A stretch of DNA of 64,000 bases, taken from the NCBI GenBank assembly GCA_030728985.1, contig JANQYI010000009.1, forward strand, positions 124,001-188,000, in the 5' to 3' direction. The notes below the pieces were generated by a model that worked only from the letters and a program-made list of their open reading frames with translations, ran no database searches and had not been told where the DNA came from. Source of the stretch: Burkholderiaceae bacterium. GTDB lineage: Bacteria; Pseudomonadota; Gammaproteobacteria; Burkholderiales; Burkholderiaceae_B. Below, piece by piece: positions 1-9,522 of this stretch. The stretch's first letter is position 1. Each line of letters begins with the position of its first letter. A program made the translations under genes and the position numbers.

Positions 1-47
1 CGAACCTATCTTTCCCTCAGCTTGACATTCTCAATCAGGAGAAATAC

Positions 48-1031
48 ATGCAATCCATACTTAAAACACTCACCTGTGCTGCCTTGCTTGCAGCGACATT
101 CTCATCCCCAACTCTGGCTCAGACATGGCCTGAAACTGGAAAACCTATTCACATCGTCGTCCCAGCACCAGGAGGCGGTGGCACCGGCGACACCATTGCC
201 AGGATGTTGGCTGAACAATTAGCAACCAGACTTAAAACAAGTTTCATCATTGAAAATAAACCTGGTGCCAATGGCAATATCGGTGCATCCTTTGCTGCCA
301 AAAGCGCTCCAGACGGCTATCGATTTTTATTTTCATGGGCAGGCACTTTGGCTGTCAGCCCAAAGCTCTACAGCACACCAGGCTTTGACTCGCAAAAAGA
401 CTTCACGCCTATCGTTTTGATTTGTGATGTCCCGAATATCCTGGTTGTCAATAATGGGCAGCCAGTCAAAACACTCAAAGAGTTTGTTGAGTACGCTAAA
501 AATAATCCCGGTAAATTGAACTTTGGCTCAACGGGGATCGGAAGCTCTATGCATTTGGCCGGAGAGTTGTTTATGACTCAGACCAGCGCAAAAATGGTTC
601 ATATCCCCTACAACGCTCCCGGCACAGCCACAACCAACATGATTGCGAACGATATCCAGCTCATGTTCCAGCTCGTCCCCGGTATCGCGAGTCAGGTTAA
701 GGCGAATAAGGTCAGAGCTCTCGCGATTTTGTCTGATACTCGCTCACCAGCCTTACCCGATGTTCCCACCACGACCGAGCTAGGCTATCCAAAACTGCAG
801 TCTTCAACATGGTTCGCCATGCTAGCGCCAAAAGGTACTCCCAAACCCATTATTGACAAGATGAATACTGAGATCAATGCCGTTTTAAAGGATCCTAATT
901 TCCAAAAGAGGCTCGCTGCCATTGGTGCGACCACGCTGGGGGGATCTACAGAAAAGTTATCCTCGCATCTGAGTGCAGAGCTTGAAAAATGGGGCGCAAT
1001 CATTCAAGCCGCAGGTATTAAGGCACAGTAA
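48..1031 (+). CDS. Bug/TctC-family tripartite tricarboxylate transporter substrate-binding protein
   Basis: Periplasmic solute-binding receptor of the Bug (TctC) family, which is greatly expanded in Bordetella-like Burkholderiales and usually binds carboxylates or amides. Residues 1-24 are a signal peptide ending in TLAQ, followed by the family's opening pattern (IHIVVPAPGGG) and the ENKPGANGNIG loop. The 327-aa length is normal. AGGAG lies just upstream of the ATG, which decides this start over the out-of-frame ORF at 22. No tctA/tctB membrane genes are adjacent, so it is an orphan receptor in this window and its ligand cannot be predicted. By eye it is somewhat more AT-rich than the genes that follow. 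Confidence 0.9.
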   Translation: MQSILKTLTCAALLAATFSSPTLAQTWPETGKPIHIVVPAPGGGGTGDTIARMLAEQLATRLKTSFIIENKPGANGNIGASFAAKSAPDGYRFLFSWAGTLAVSPKLYSTPGFDSQKDFTPIVLICDVPNILVVNNGQPVKTLKEFVEYAKNNPGKLNFGSTGIGSSMHLAGELFMTQTSAKMVHIPYNAPGTATTNMIANDIQLMFQLVPGIASQVKANKVRALAILSDTRSPALPDVPTTTELGYPKLQSSTWFAMLAPKGTPKPIIDKMNTEINAVLKDPNFQKRLAAIGATTLGGSTEKLSSHLSAELEKWGAIIQAAGIKAQ

Positions 1032-1163
1032 TTTTTACTTCGGAAACGAGCGATCTTTTAAAATGCGACACCTATCCATGACATCACTTTTAGTCGCTCG
1101 TGCCCCCCCTGCGTTTGAAGTCTTAGCTTACGCACATTGAAAATGTACAACTCGGTTTGGGTG

Positions 1164-1991
1164 TCATGGAGAGCCGCACGCTGAGTCGCCCAAGTCGGGA
1201 ATACAACTGGTTTTCGTCTGAATGTGTGACCGAAGGGGCACCATCACAAGATCACCCTGCTCATCTGTGAGGCATGACAAACCTACGTTGTACAAATGCT
1301 CCAAGGCGGGTTTTGCCTCCACACCACTTGTCACCGAAGCGAACTCACCGCTTGAATAGACCAGAATAAGTCGCTGGAAATATCTAAGCGCGTGATTGAG
1401 ATCATGCGTCACTGCAATCACAGCATGTCCGCGAATGCATGCAAAATTCATTAGGGTTTGCAACAATTGATCCTGTAGCCCTGGATCGACGGCTGCGATC
1501 GGTTCGTCCATCAAGATAAAGCCTTGCTCAACATCCCAGAGCTGTGCAACGACGCGGGCAAGGTGAACGCGTGCCAATTCGCCACCTGATAAGGTATCGA
1601 TTGATCGCTCTAAAAGACCACTTACCTCGAGAAGCGCAGCGGCCTGAGTCACGATCAGTTCATATTTAGGATCATACTTTCGCGAAATGCGTCCTAAACC
1701 AATCACGACGCCTGTTGGTAGGGCAAAAGAAATATCGTTGGATTGTGACAAAACAGCACGATGTCCGCTTAAAGCCTGAACACTCCATTCGCCAAGCGGT
1801 CGCTGATTGAAGACAATCCGACCGGCACAAGGTTGATGTGTTCCCGAAAGCAGTTTGAGTAGCGTTGATTTTCCAGCACCATTCGGACCTACTATAGCCA
1901 CCCTTTCTGAGTGATGGATGTGAAATGTATAAGGTCCAAAACTGCGCGAACCGAGTTTTTTAACCACGCCCTTGACCATGAGCATCGTCAC
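1164..1991 (-). CDS. hmuV: Heme ABC transporter ATP-binding protein HmuV
   Basis: Cytoplasmic ATPase that drives heme import from periplasm to cytoplasm with HmuU. It shows Walker A (GPNGAGKST), the ABC signature (LSGGELARVHLA) and Walker B (ILMDEP) in order. The 275-aa length fits the HmuV/FecE group. It is the last gene of the heme operon and begins with a GTG that overlaps the hmuU stop (GTGA). In-frame ATGs two and four codons later are alternative starts. The assignment to heme rather than siderophore rests on the hmuS, hmuT and hmuP neighbours. Confidence 0.92.
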   Translation of the reverse strand: MTMLMVKGVVKKLGSRSFGPYTFHIHHSERVAIVGPNGAGKSTLLKLLSGTHQPCAGRIVFNQRPLGEWSVQALSGHRAVLSQSNDISFALPTGVVIGLGRISRKYDPKYELIVTQAAALLEVSGLLERSIDTLSGGELARVHLARVVAQLWDVEQGFILMDEPIAAVDPGLQDQLLQTLMNFACIRGHAVIAVTHDLNHALRYFQRLILVYSSGEFASVTSGVEAKPALEHLYNVGLSCLTDEQGDLVMVPLRSHIQTKTSCIPDLGDSACGSP

Positions 1992-3037
1992 GCCCGTCCC
2001 TGATATCGCGCCGCACGCAATAACAGCATCAAAAAAGGACCTCCCAGCAGCGCAGTAAAAATACCTACGGGGACCTCGGCGGGAAGGGCGATTGTCCGAG
2101 CAATAGTATCTGCCGTCAGCATTAAAAGCGCCCCCATCAACATTGAAAGAGGTATGAGCGTTCGCTGATCAGCGCCGACCATCGCTCGCGCGAGATGAGG
2201 AGCGATCAGACCAACAAAGCCGATCACTCCACAAAAGGCGACCGATAGTCCAGCCAATAATGCAACCATCACAGAAATAGACCAACGCAATCTACTCACA
2301 ACAATGCCGAGATGCGCTGCCGTATTTTCACCCAGACTCAAGGCGTTAAGCCGCCGTGCCAGACGAAGGGACCATACATAAACAAGCATAAGGGTCAGGC
2401 ACATCAAGAGGACAATGGACCAGTTCGCACCCGCTAGTGAGCCCAACGTCCAAAAGGATAGGCTGCGCAATTGCTCGTCTGTCGCAAGATACGTACATAA
2501 CCCGATGACCGCAACGCCAAGCGCATTTAATGCAATGCCCAACAAAAGCAAACCAGCCACTGAATTAGACGAAAGCCATCTTGAGCTTGAATTGAGGGTC
2601 AAACATGTCAGCAAGGCTCCCAAAAATGACGCGAAGGGTAAAACCCACATTTTTACCTCACCTGACATCATAAGGCCTTGCCCAGACCAAAAAACAATCG
2701 TGAGTGCCGCGGCAGATGCAGCACCCGTGGTAACCCCTAGCAAACTCGGATCTGCCAATGGATTGCGAAATAGCCCTTGGACCAAGCATCCCGCAAGGCC
2801 TAATGCGGCCCCGATCAATACGGCCAGTATCACGCGCGGTGTTCGTAAATACCAAAGAACATACATGTCGCCATGATGAGATGTTGTAAATAATGCACTG
2901 TCACCTGACCACAGCGAGAACCAAACTTCACGATCCAGACGAACCGCACCCGCTTGCATTGCAGCCAAGACGCTCAACACGAGCATCACGAGAGAAAGCG
3001 GAATCGCAAAGGACTTTAAATGAGTTGATGAACTCAT
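1988..3037 (-). CDS. hmuU: Heme ABC transporter permease HmuU (FecCD family)
   Basis: Inner-membrane permease of the FecCD/BtuC type, 349 aa with about ten hydrophobic segments, which forms a homodimeric channel for heme. It carries the typical FecCD features: the early LRTPRVILAVLIGAALG block and the cytoplasmic GFVGLIAPHLAR loop that contacts the ATPase. The ATG overlaps the hmuT stop by 4 nt and its own stop overlaps the hmuV start, so the three transport genes are translationally coupled. Confidence 0.92.
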   Translation of the reverse strand: MSSSTHLKSFAIPLSLVMLVLSVLAAMQAGAVRLDREVWFSLWSGDSALFTTSHHGDMYVLWYLRTPRVILAVLIGAALGLAGCLVQGLFRNPLADPSLLGVTTGAASAAALTIVFWSGQGLMMSGEVKMWVLPFASFLGALLTCLTLNSSSRWLSSNSVAGLLLLGIALNALGVAVIGLCTYLATDEQLRSLSFWTLGSLAGANWSIVLLMCLTLMLVYVWSLRLARRLNALSLGENTAAHLGIVVSRLRWSISVMVALLAGLSVAFCGVIGFVGLIAPHLARAMVGADQRTLIPLSMLMGALLMLTADTIARTIALPAEVPVGIFTALLGGPFLMLLLRAARYQGRA

Positions 3038-3954
3038 GAAATAAAAGAAGATCTGAATTGTTCAATCAGTCTTTGAACGGCCGTTGGCAATCTTGGTCCA
3101 AAACCGAGTAACAAACTTGTGTCCATCACGACAATACGTTGATCACGACCGGCAGGTGTTTTACTCACCCCCGGAAGCTTGAGTACCGATGAGTTATCCC
3201 CCAAAGCGCGAAAACCGTGTTCTGTTAAGAGGATGATGTCGGGTCGTGCCGCAATGAGGGACTCAGGCGTCAGAGGCTTGTAGCCCGAAAAATCTGCCGT
3301 CGCATTGATCGCGCCTGCATACTCGATCATGGTATGCGCACCTGTCTGCGTGCCACCCGCCATGAGGCGACTGACGCTGTGCGCGAAAAGAAAGAGTACG
3401 CGAGGTCGCACGGCACTAGACTCGAAAACTGGCACTCGGACCTCGCTCCACTCACGAATGAGACGCTCCATCAGTTCGTCGGCTCGAGACTCATACGCCA
3501 AGAGTCTTCCGATACGCGTAATACGTTGAAGGAGTCCTTCGAAGCGATACCCTGAGTCCATGACCTCGACGGGCACGCCCGCCGCTGAGATTTGACGAAG
3601 TACCCCTGCGGGTCCCGCCTCTTCAGTCACTAAAACGGCGGTCGGTGATAATGCCAGAATACCTTCTGCCGATAGGCTACGGGCATATCCTACTTGTGGG
3701 AGAAGCTGCGCATCGCTTGGAAATCCCGAAGTCGAGTCCACGCCGACGAGACAAGCCTGCGCATCTAAGGCATAAACTATTTCTGTTAAGGCACCACCAA
3801 CAGAGACGATGCGAGGATGTTGCACATCTAAACTCCTTGCATGTATCTTTCGACTCATTGCCAAAGCACCAAGGGTACCCAGCCGACTCAAGGCTCGACG
3901 ACGCATTAAAAAGGCCAATGTCTCAGGTAACCGGGCGGGGGTTATGCGGCGCAT
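3034..3954 (-). CDS. hmuT: Heme ABC transporter periplasmic binding protein HmuT
   Basis: Class III (helical-backbone) periplasmic binding protein that receives heme from the outer-membrane receptor and delivers it to HmuUV. The mature region starts with the family pattern PRIVSVGGALTEIVYAL and has the AGPAGVLRQI and GVPVEVMDS segments typical of hemin binders. The arginine-rich N-terminus (RRRALSRLGTLGALA) is an atypical signal region. A GGGAG sequence 6 nt upstream supports the ATG at 3954, which overlaps the hmuS stop by 13 nt. A start at residue 17 (MRRRAL) is possible. Confidence 0.9.
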   Translation of the reverse strand: MRRITPARLPETLAFLMRRRALSRLGTLGALAMSRKIHARSLDVQHPRIVSVGGALTEIVYALDAQACLVGVDSTSGFPSDAQLLPQVGYARSLSAEGILALSPTAVLVTEEAGPAGVLRQISAAGVPVEVMDSGYRFEGLLQRITRIGRLLAYESRADELMERLIREWSEVRVPVFESSAVRPRVLFLFAHSVSRLMAGGTQTGAHTMIEYAGAINATADFSGYKPLTPESLIAARPDIILLTEHGFRALGDNSSVLKLPGVSKTPAGRDQRIVVMDTSLLLGFGPRLPTAVQRLIEQFRSSFIS

Positions 3955-5024
3955 AAGCGACTCCCTGAATATAAGCCATCAAGTAACGCACGCCACTGTA
4001 TATTTTCAGGAACACCCGGTTTACGCTGACCAAAGATCATCGCGATCACCTCCCCAGAATGATCGAATAACTCCAAAGAGGTGACGACCCCATCTACAGT
4101 TGGTTTACGTACGACCCATGCACTGGCAATATGATCCTGACGCAGGTGTAGGTTGAAATCTGGATCAAGTACATTTAGCCATCCCTGTGTCACAGAAACA
4201 TGGCTGATGACTCCGGTGTGTATTTGAATCACACCAGGATTGCTAACAAACACCATGATCGGAATTTTTTTATCCGATGAAAGACCCATGATGCGACGAC
4301 AATCGCCTGGCCTGACCTGTTGCGCGTATGTTGTCCCGATCAGACGAAAAGCCTGAAGCCGTGAAACAGAGTGCTTGTTAAGGATCAAAAAGAAATCGTG
4401 CGTATCACGCATGGCATCCCAGTCCTGCTGCAGTCCCGGCACATCAATATCGACATCCTGTCTCTCAGGTTTTGCCACGGCTCGAGAAGCGATTGAAACA
4501 ACGGGTGATTGCTCAGCGGCAGCAAATCGATTTTTGATATCCTCGAAGGCACATACCTGACTTTCTGGACGCAAAAATATCTTGTGGACTGCGACACCAA
4601 AACGATCATAGAACTGTAGGCTCTGTTGCACGCCCCGAGCCGTTTTTTCAATGACGGAAAAACCTAAGTGCCAATGTTTATAAAACAGTCTCAAATCAAT
4701 GGCTTCGCTCATAACAAGTCCAATATCGCCGGTCTGACTCACGGGATGGTAAATTCCGACCTTTTCATGCACGCAAGAGGCATTTCTAGTCAAGGCCATT
4801 ACGGTTCCCAGCGATTCTAGACTCGATATCTGCTCTGCCCACTGTGTGTTTAAAAGTGTTGCTTGTAAAGTGAGGGCTTCTTCGGACAATGTGGGTCCAC
4901 AATGCGCTGCGATTAACTCAGCCTCTGAAATCAACAATATTTTGGCGATATCGCGATGTCTGCGAGGTCCATCTCGACGCATCGTGGCAAATGCTGAGCG
5001 AACCAACTGGTAGTCTTGGGACAT
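3942..5024 (-). CDS. hmuS: Hemin-degrading factor / heme chaperone HmuS
   Basis: Cytoplasmic HemS/HmuS/ChuS-type protein that receives imported heme and either degrades it or hands it on. It has two homologous halves, as the family does. The ORF track extends upstream to 5153 into hmuR, but the start chosen here (MSQDYQLVRSAF, 360 aa) is preceded by a clear AAAGGAG and leaves a 43-nt gap after hmuR. It lies between the receptor and the ABC transporter genes of the same heme operon. Confidence 0.9.
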   Translation of the reverse strand: MSQDYQLVRSAFATMRRDGPRRHRDIAKILLISEAELIAAHCGPTLSEEALTLQATLLNTQWAEQISSLESLGTVMALTRNASCVHEKVGIYHPVSQTGDIGLVMSEAIDLRLFYKHWHLGFSVIEKTARGVQQSLQFYDRFGVAVHKIFLRPESQVCAFEDIKNRFAAAEQSPVVSIASRAVAKPERQDVDIDVPGLQQDWDAMRDTHDFFLILNKHSVSRLQAFRLIGTTYAQQVRPGDCRRIMGLSSDKKIPIMVFVSNPGVIQIHTGVISHVSVTQGWLNVLDPDFNLHLRQDHIASAWVVRKPTVDGVVTSLELFDHSGEVIAMIFGQRKPGVPENIQWRALLDGLYSGSRLCAA

Positions 5025-5067
5025 GAAGTTCTCCTTTAATGATGGTCGTACTCGATCATGTGTCAGA

Positions 5068-7338
5068 TCAAAAGTCGTAACGCAACGAGACTTGAAAGTT
5101 GCGACCTGGTGCGGTGTAGGCGTCTTTGATGGCGCTATTGGCAGCCAAGCCACTCACGTCGGACCAACGCCAATATTTGGTATCAAAAGCGTTATTGATG
5201 TTGGCATTGATCGTGATACTTGCGGAAGGCTTCCAATACAAACCAAGATCTAGCGTGCCGTATGAGGGTGTGGCGTACTGCTCTGGTGAGGATAGAGCGA
5301 TACGGGAGGAACTTTTTGCCGCGTTCCAAATCCAGTCTGCACGCCCACCCCAGGTTGCCTCGTCATAACGAAGCCCAAGCAAGACCTTGAGAGGCTGGAT
5401 CGAATCGAGAGGCTGCTTTCGCCCTCTGATCGTCGAGTCTCCTTTTAGATAAGCAAAACCTGTTTCGAGTCCCCAATTTTTGGCGAATCGCCAATCGCCT
5501 CTTGCGACAACACCTTGAATATGCGCGCGAGTCAGGTTGACATACTGATAGATCGTTGGATTGGAGGGTCTCCCAGCCCCTCCGACGATTTGCTGGCTGA
5601 TAAAATTTTTGTAGCGATTATCGAAGGCTGAAAGTGAATAGCTGATCGCGCGGTTAGAACCTCTCAGGCCAAGTTCAAGACTATCGGCATACTCAGGCTT
5701 GAGGTTGGGATTACCGATGCTGGTATAGCCTGAGGCCAAATTTCTAAATCCGTTGTTGACCTGATCAGGCGTTGGCGCACGAAATCCCTGTGCATATTGT
5801 GCATAGGGCGCAAACATGGGGTGCAAGGACCATACGATACCCAAACGTGGAGTGACTGCCTGGCCGGTTGAGGTGGTGGGTGGATGGAGCACTCCACCGC
5901 GATGTGCACCCTGCGTCAAACGACTCGAAGTAGGAGCAATACGGTAATAGTCGAAACGTACACCCGGGGTGATGCTGACATCTCCGAGCTCAATCTCGCT
6001 TTGTAAAAAAGCACCACTGAGCGTATAAAGCGTATCCGGAAAAGGCTTGTCGGGAAACACGCCGCCGTAAGGAGGAACCGTACCGTCGCGTTTGCCCCTG
6101 ATATCTGCCTGACTCCAGTCTAGGCCATACGTGAGCCGCTGATCTAGGACGGCCGTCAAGTTGCTTTCAAATTGCGTCGCCGCACCCAACACCGAAGTCT
6201 GGTATGTGTTGTCGCGCGTTCTGGTTCGGGTGCGGTAGCGGTCTTCGCTTGCAAACTGATTGATCTGGGCATCCTGCCAATAGACGCGTGTTTCGGCCTT
6301 TTGAATCCAAGGTGCACTGAGATCGCTGTAACGGTGCTCGACTGAGACCCGATCACGATTGATACGATCTAAGGTCGAGAAACTCAAGGTCCCAAATGGA
6401 CGAAGGGGTTGCGCTGCCCGAGCCGAATAGACTTCGGTGGCTTGTGTTCGACGTTGAGATTCGAGTGTGAGCCCAAGCTGCTGTTGTGGATTGATTGTCA
6501 GTATCGCCTTGGCCAGTAAATACCGATTGTTGTAATCCACTGGATTGGGGGCCGTACGTTCAATGTTTTGTGCTTGGCTCTTTCCTTGGTTGATCGTTTC
6601 ATGTCCTAGACGGAAGCTGCCAAGAATCATCCCTTGCCAAGGACCACGCGCTCCCGCAAGCCCCAAGGTACTTGACCAAGAACGGTCGATCGTGGTGTAT
6701 CCGGTGCGAGCAAAGCCTCCCTCATTTTTATTTTTTTTATATATGTCGGATGGATCGAGAGTGCGAAAACTGACCGCTCCCGCAAGGCCATCACTCCCAT
6801 ATTGTGTCGATGCAGGCCCTCTCAGGACCTCGACGGATTGGATTCCATCCACATCCAGATAGTCTGCACGCCCGGTCGTGAACGATCCAAACGAAAAACC
6901 ATTTGGCACTCGGATCCCGTCGATCAGCATCAACACCTGATTACCGCCTAGACCGCGGATATTGACGCCCGCATTGCCTGACCTCCCTGTTGAGGTACCG
7001 GCATTGCTAAAACGGGTCGGCCCCGAAGGCACTGTCACGTCAAGTTCATGACGAAATATTTCTTTTAAATCTCGTGCGCCCTCTCGCTCAATCGTCTCCG
7101 CAGTGATCACGGTCACCGAGGCCGGCACCTCATCGATACGACGCTCACCACGCGTGGCGCTGACGGTCATTTCTTTGAGTTGGGTGAGCGAGTGTTCTTG
7201 AGGTTGAGCTGCTGCTGTGACGGCATAGAGGCTTGCAGTCAGACTGTACGTCAGTCCGACAAGGAGGCCCGAGGTGAATCGACGCGGGCAGTGAACATGA
7301 TGAAAAGCAGGAGCTCGAGCAGAGAGGCAACGCAGCAT
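5068..7338 (-). CDS. hmuR: TonB-dependent heme/hemoglobin outer-membrane receptor HmuR
   Basis: Outer-membrane 22-strand beta-barrel receptor, 756 aa, that takes up heme or heme from hemoproteins using TonB energy. Visible parts are an N-terminal signal region ending around AAAQ, a plug domain (VSATRGERRIDEVPASVTVI) and two boxes conserved in heme/hemoglobin receptors, FRAP (GFRAPTPDQVN) and NPNL (GNPNLKPEY). The chain ends in an aromatic residue (SLRYDF), as expected for Bam-dependent insertion. It follows hmuP by 63 nt and precedes hmuS. Confidence 0.93.
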   Translation of the reverse strand: MLRCLSARAPAFHHVHCPRRFTSGLLVGLTYSLTASLYAVTAAAQPQEHSLTQLKEMTVSATRGERRIDEVPASVTVITAETIEREGARDLKEIFRHELDVTVPSGPTRFSNAGTSTGRSGNAGVNIRGLGGNQVLMLIDGIRVPNGFSFGSFTTGRADYLDVDGIQSVEVLRGPASTQYGSDGLAGAVSFRTLDPSDIYKKNKNEGGFARTGYTTIDRSWSSTLGLAGARGPWQGMILGSFRLGHETINQGKSQAQNIERTAPNPVDYNNRYLLAKAILTINPQQQLGLTLESQRRTQATEVYSARAAQPLRPFGTLSFSTLDRINRDRVSVEHRYSDLSAPWIQKAETRVYWQDAQINQFASEDRYRTRTRTRDNTYQTSVLGAATQFESNLTAVLDQRLTYGLDWSQADIRGKRDGTVPPYGGVFPDKPFPDTLYTLSGAFLQSEIELGDVSITPGVRFDYYRIAPTSSRLTQGAHRGGVLHPPTTSTGQAVTPRLGIVWSLHPMFAPYAQYAQGFRAPTPDQVNNGFRNLASGYTSIGNPNLKPEYADSLELGLRGSNRAISYSLSAFDNRYKNFISQQIVGGAGRPSNPTIYQYVNLTRAHIQGVVARGDWRFAKNWGLETGFAYLKGDSTIRGRKQPLDSIQPLKVLLGLRYDEATWGGRADWIWNAAKSSSRIALSSPEQYATPSYGTLDLGLYWKPSASITINANINNAFDTKYWRWSDVSGLAANSAIKDAYTAPGRNFQVSLRYDF

Positions 7339-7401
7339 AAATGTGTCCTAAATGAATTTAGGCACTGGCTGGCGATGGCTGGCTCGTGCAACAAAAAGAA
7401 A

Positions 7402-7617
7402 TTATTTGGTCAGAATCAATTTACCTAAAGCGGTCTGACGCAACCGGTACTGAGCGCCTTGATGCATGATTTCAAGCTCATGGGCGCCAGCAAACAACTG
7501 CTGACTCGTCATACGCAACACGGTCTTTGTCCCCGTCGTGTCGCGACCAGAAAGCACAAGTAAAGCTTGCTGCTGTCGCTCAGCGGGGTCATACAGAGGA
7601 GAAGATCGTTTATCCAT
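7402..7617 (-). CDS. hmuP: Hemin uptake protein HmuP/HemP
   Basis: Small 71-aa HemP/HmuP-family protein. The family hallmark is the C-terminal block around 'YRLRQTALGKLILTK' preceded by a 'L..G..EL.I.H.G..Y' pattern, both present here. In Burkholderia and Bradyrhizobium the homologue is an activator needed for expression of the heme receptor gene. That fits its place as first gene of this operon, directly after the Fur box and before hmuR. Confidence 0.9.
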   Translation of the reverse strand: MDKRSSPLYDPAERQQQALLVLSGRDTTGTKTVLRMTSQQLFAGAHELEIMHQGAQYRLRQTALGKLILTK

Positions 7618-7632
7618 TCGAAGATTCTAAAC

Positions 7633-7651
7633 GATAATGATTCTCATCTGC
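7633..7651. promoter_or_regulatory. Fur box upstream of hmuP
   Basis: The sequence GATAATGATTCTCATCTGC matches the 19-bp Fur consensus (GATAATGATAATCATTATC) at 14 of 19 positions. It sits 16-34 nt upstream of the hmuP ATG, in the only intergenic gap before the heme operon. Iron-dependent repression of hmuPRSTUV by Fur is inferred. Confidence 0.8.
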
Positions 7652-7693
7652 ATGATTAAATTGTTACTAAATGCTAATACACCCTTTGCCTGC

Positions 7694-8629
7694 TCAAGGC
7701 TTGGCGGGCGCCGAAATACCTGACACGATGGTCGACACATTGAGCTCGAACATTTTCAAATACGTATCAGCCTGCGTGCCCGGCGCAGACAAGGCATCGG
7801 CATAGAGCGTGCCACCAATTTTGGCGCCCGTGTCCTTGGCTACGCGCTCCAACACACGTGGGTCAGAGATATTTTCAGCAAAAATCGCAGTGACTTTATT
7901 CTTTTTAATTTCATTGACGATGCGCACGACATCCGCTGCAGAGGGCTCACTCGCCGTAGATAAGCCTTGAAGTGGATAGAAAGTGAACTTGTACGCTCGC
8001 GCGAAATAGCCGAACGCATCATGAGAAGTAATCACGCGGCGACGCTCCATGGGCACCGCGGCAATGCGCGCTTGGGTACTTTTCTCCAAAGCATCAATCT
8101 GCTTGAGGTAGTCTGTCGCACGGGACTGAAAATCTGCGGAGTGCGCGGGCATGGCGGCACTCAAGGCGACTCGAATGTTTTCAACATACTGCCGCGCGTT
8201 GAGCAAACTTTGCCATGCGTGCGGATCGGGGGCTGCATGGGAATGACTATGGCCGTGACCATGATCACTTTCAGCCATCGGGATGGTCTTGACACCCTTG
8301 CTGGCGGTCAAGACGGGCCCTTTGTAGCCGGAGGACTTAACGAGACGATTCAGCCAGCCCTCAAAACCGAGTCCATTGACGACCACGAGCTTAGCGGCCG
8401 CCAAGCGTTTGGCATCAGCAGGCGTGGGATCAAAAACATGGGCATCTGAATTGGGACCAACCAGACTACTGACCTGCACGTGAGGTCCACCGACTTGCTT
8501 GACCATGTCCGCGAGAATAGAAAAGCTCGCAACGACAGGGAGTGGTTCGTTGGCCATGACGGGCACAGCGGCTCCCAGAAGAACCATCGTCGTCAGCAAT
8601 CGCACTTTATTGAGGAAAGTCTTGAGCAT
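7694..8629 (-). CDS. znuA: Zinc ABC transporter substrate-binding protein ZnuA
   Basis: Periplasmic cluster A-I metal-binding protein that captures Zn2+ for ZnuBC. It has a signal peptide (cleavage near VMANEPL), the Zn-ligand His in the GPNSDAHVFDPTP segment, a His/Asp-rich flexible loop (HGHGHSHSHAAPDPH), ITSHDAFGYF with a further His ligand, and a C-terminal 'IFAENISDPR' block. The His-rich loop favours zinc over manganese. It is the last gene of the znu operon, and its ATG overlaps the znuB TAA by one base. Confidence 0.92.
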   Translation of the reverse strand: MLKTFLNKVRLLTTMVLLGAAVPVMANEPLPVVASFSILADMVKQVGGPHVQVSSLVGPNSDAHVFDPTPADAKRLAAAKLVVVNGLGFEGWLNRLVKSSGYKGPVLTASKGVKTIPMAESDHGHGHSHSHAAPDPHAWQSLLNARQYVENIRVALSAAMPAHSADFQSRATDYLKQIDALEKSTQARIAAVPMERRRVITSHDAFGYFARAYKFTFYPLQGLSTASEPSAADVVRIVNEIKKNKVTAIFAENISDPRVLERVAKDTGAKIGGTLYADALSAPGTQADTYLKMFELNVSTIVSGISAPAKP

Positions 8630-9522
8630 TATGATTCCTTGTGCTGAGGCGTGGGAAATAGGATTAATCGAAAGCTATCGCGCGTCCCGAAACAGAGCGA
8701 AAGCACATAAAAGACACCTGCGACTAAAACAATCGACGGCCCTGAAGGAAAGTTAGCGTGGTAGGACACCAACAACCCAAAGGCACCACTGAACCCACCG
8801 AAGCCGGCGGCGAGCAATGAACGGGCCACGACGCCATAGCACCAAAATCTTGCGGCAGTGGCTGGCAGCATGAGCAAACCGACGGCCATCAATGTGCCGA
8901 GCGCCTGAAAAGCAGATACTAAATTGAGGACCACCATCAGCATGAAAAGCTGATGGACGATGGCCCCACGCCCACCGACAGAGCGCAAAAATCCAGGATC
9001 AAAGCACTCCAACATGAGGGGACGCCAAATCACCGTCATCAACAATAGTGAAATCGTCGAAGCACCCGCAATCATCAGTAATGATTCCGCATCAACGGCC
9101 AGTACGCTACCAAACAAGAAGTGCAACAGATCCACTTTGCTGCCTGAGGTAGAAATCAGCAGCACCCCTAATGCGAGCGCAATTAAATAAAAGGATGCGA
9201 AACTGGCGTCTTCTTTTTGACTCGTCCAGCGCGTCACAAAATTGGCGATCAGCGCCATCAACGCCGCAGCGACAAAACTACCAATGGTCATCGCAGGCAA
9301 TGACAATCCAAAAAAGATGAATCCGACGGCCGCACCCGGCAATACCGCATGCGCAATCGCATCACCGGCCAGACTCATGCGTCGCAAGACAAGGATGGTG
9401 CCGATCGGACCGCAGGCTAGACCAATCGCTACGCAGGCGATCAGGGCGCGCTTCATAAAGCCATAGTCCGCAAAAGGCGTGATGATCCAGCTATAAAGCA
9501 ACGTTCCCCATTCGAGCATCAT
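8629..9522 (-). CDS. znuB: Zinc ABC transporter permease ZnuB
   Basis: Inner-membrane ABC-3 family permease (297 aa, about eight hydrophobic segments) for Zn2+ import. It contains the family motif region 'LRRMSLAGDAIAHAVLPGAA', which interacts with the ATPase. The start codon overlaps the znuC stop (ATGA) and a second ATG follows immediately (MMLEWG). It lies between znuC and znuA in one transcription unit. Confidence 0.92.
   Translation of the reverse strand: MMLEWGTLLYSWIITPFADYGFMKRALIACVAIGLACGPIGTILVLRRMSLAGDAIAHAVLPGAAVGFIFFGLSLPAMTIGSFVAAALMALIANFVTRWTSQKEDASFASFYLIALALGVLLISTSGSKVDLLHFLFGSVLAVDAESLLMIAGASTISLLLMTVIWRPLMLECFDPGFLRSVGGRGAIVHQLFMLMVVLNLVSAFQALGTLMAVGLLMLPATAARFWCYGVVARSLLAAGFGGFSGAFGLLVSYHANFPSGPSIVLVAGVFYVLSLCFGTRDSFRLILFPTPQHKES

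Noticed and set aside
1046-1101. Inverted repeat ACGAGCGA ... TCGCTCGT downstream of the Bug gene
   Set aside because: The arms are 8 bp but separated by 40 nt with no T-run after the second arm, so it does not look like an intrinsic terminator.
3942-5153. Longer HmuS start at 5153
   Set aside because: It would overlap the hmuR coding end and has no ribosome site, whereas the ATG at 5024 has AAAGGAG.
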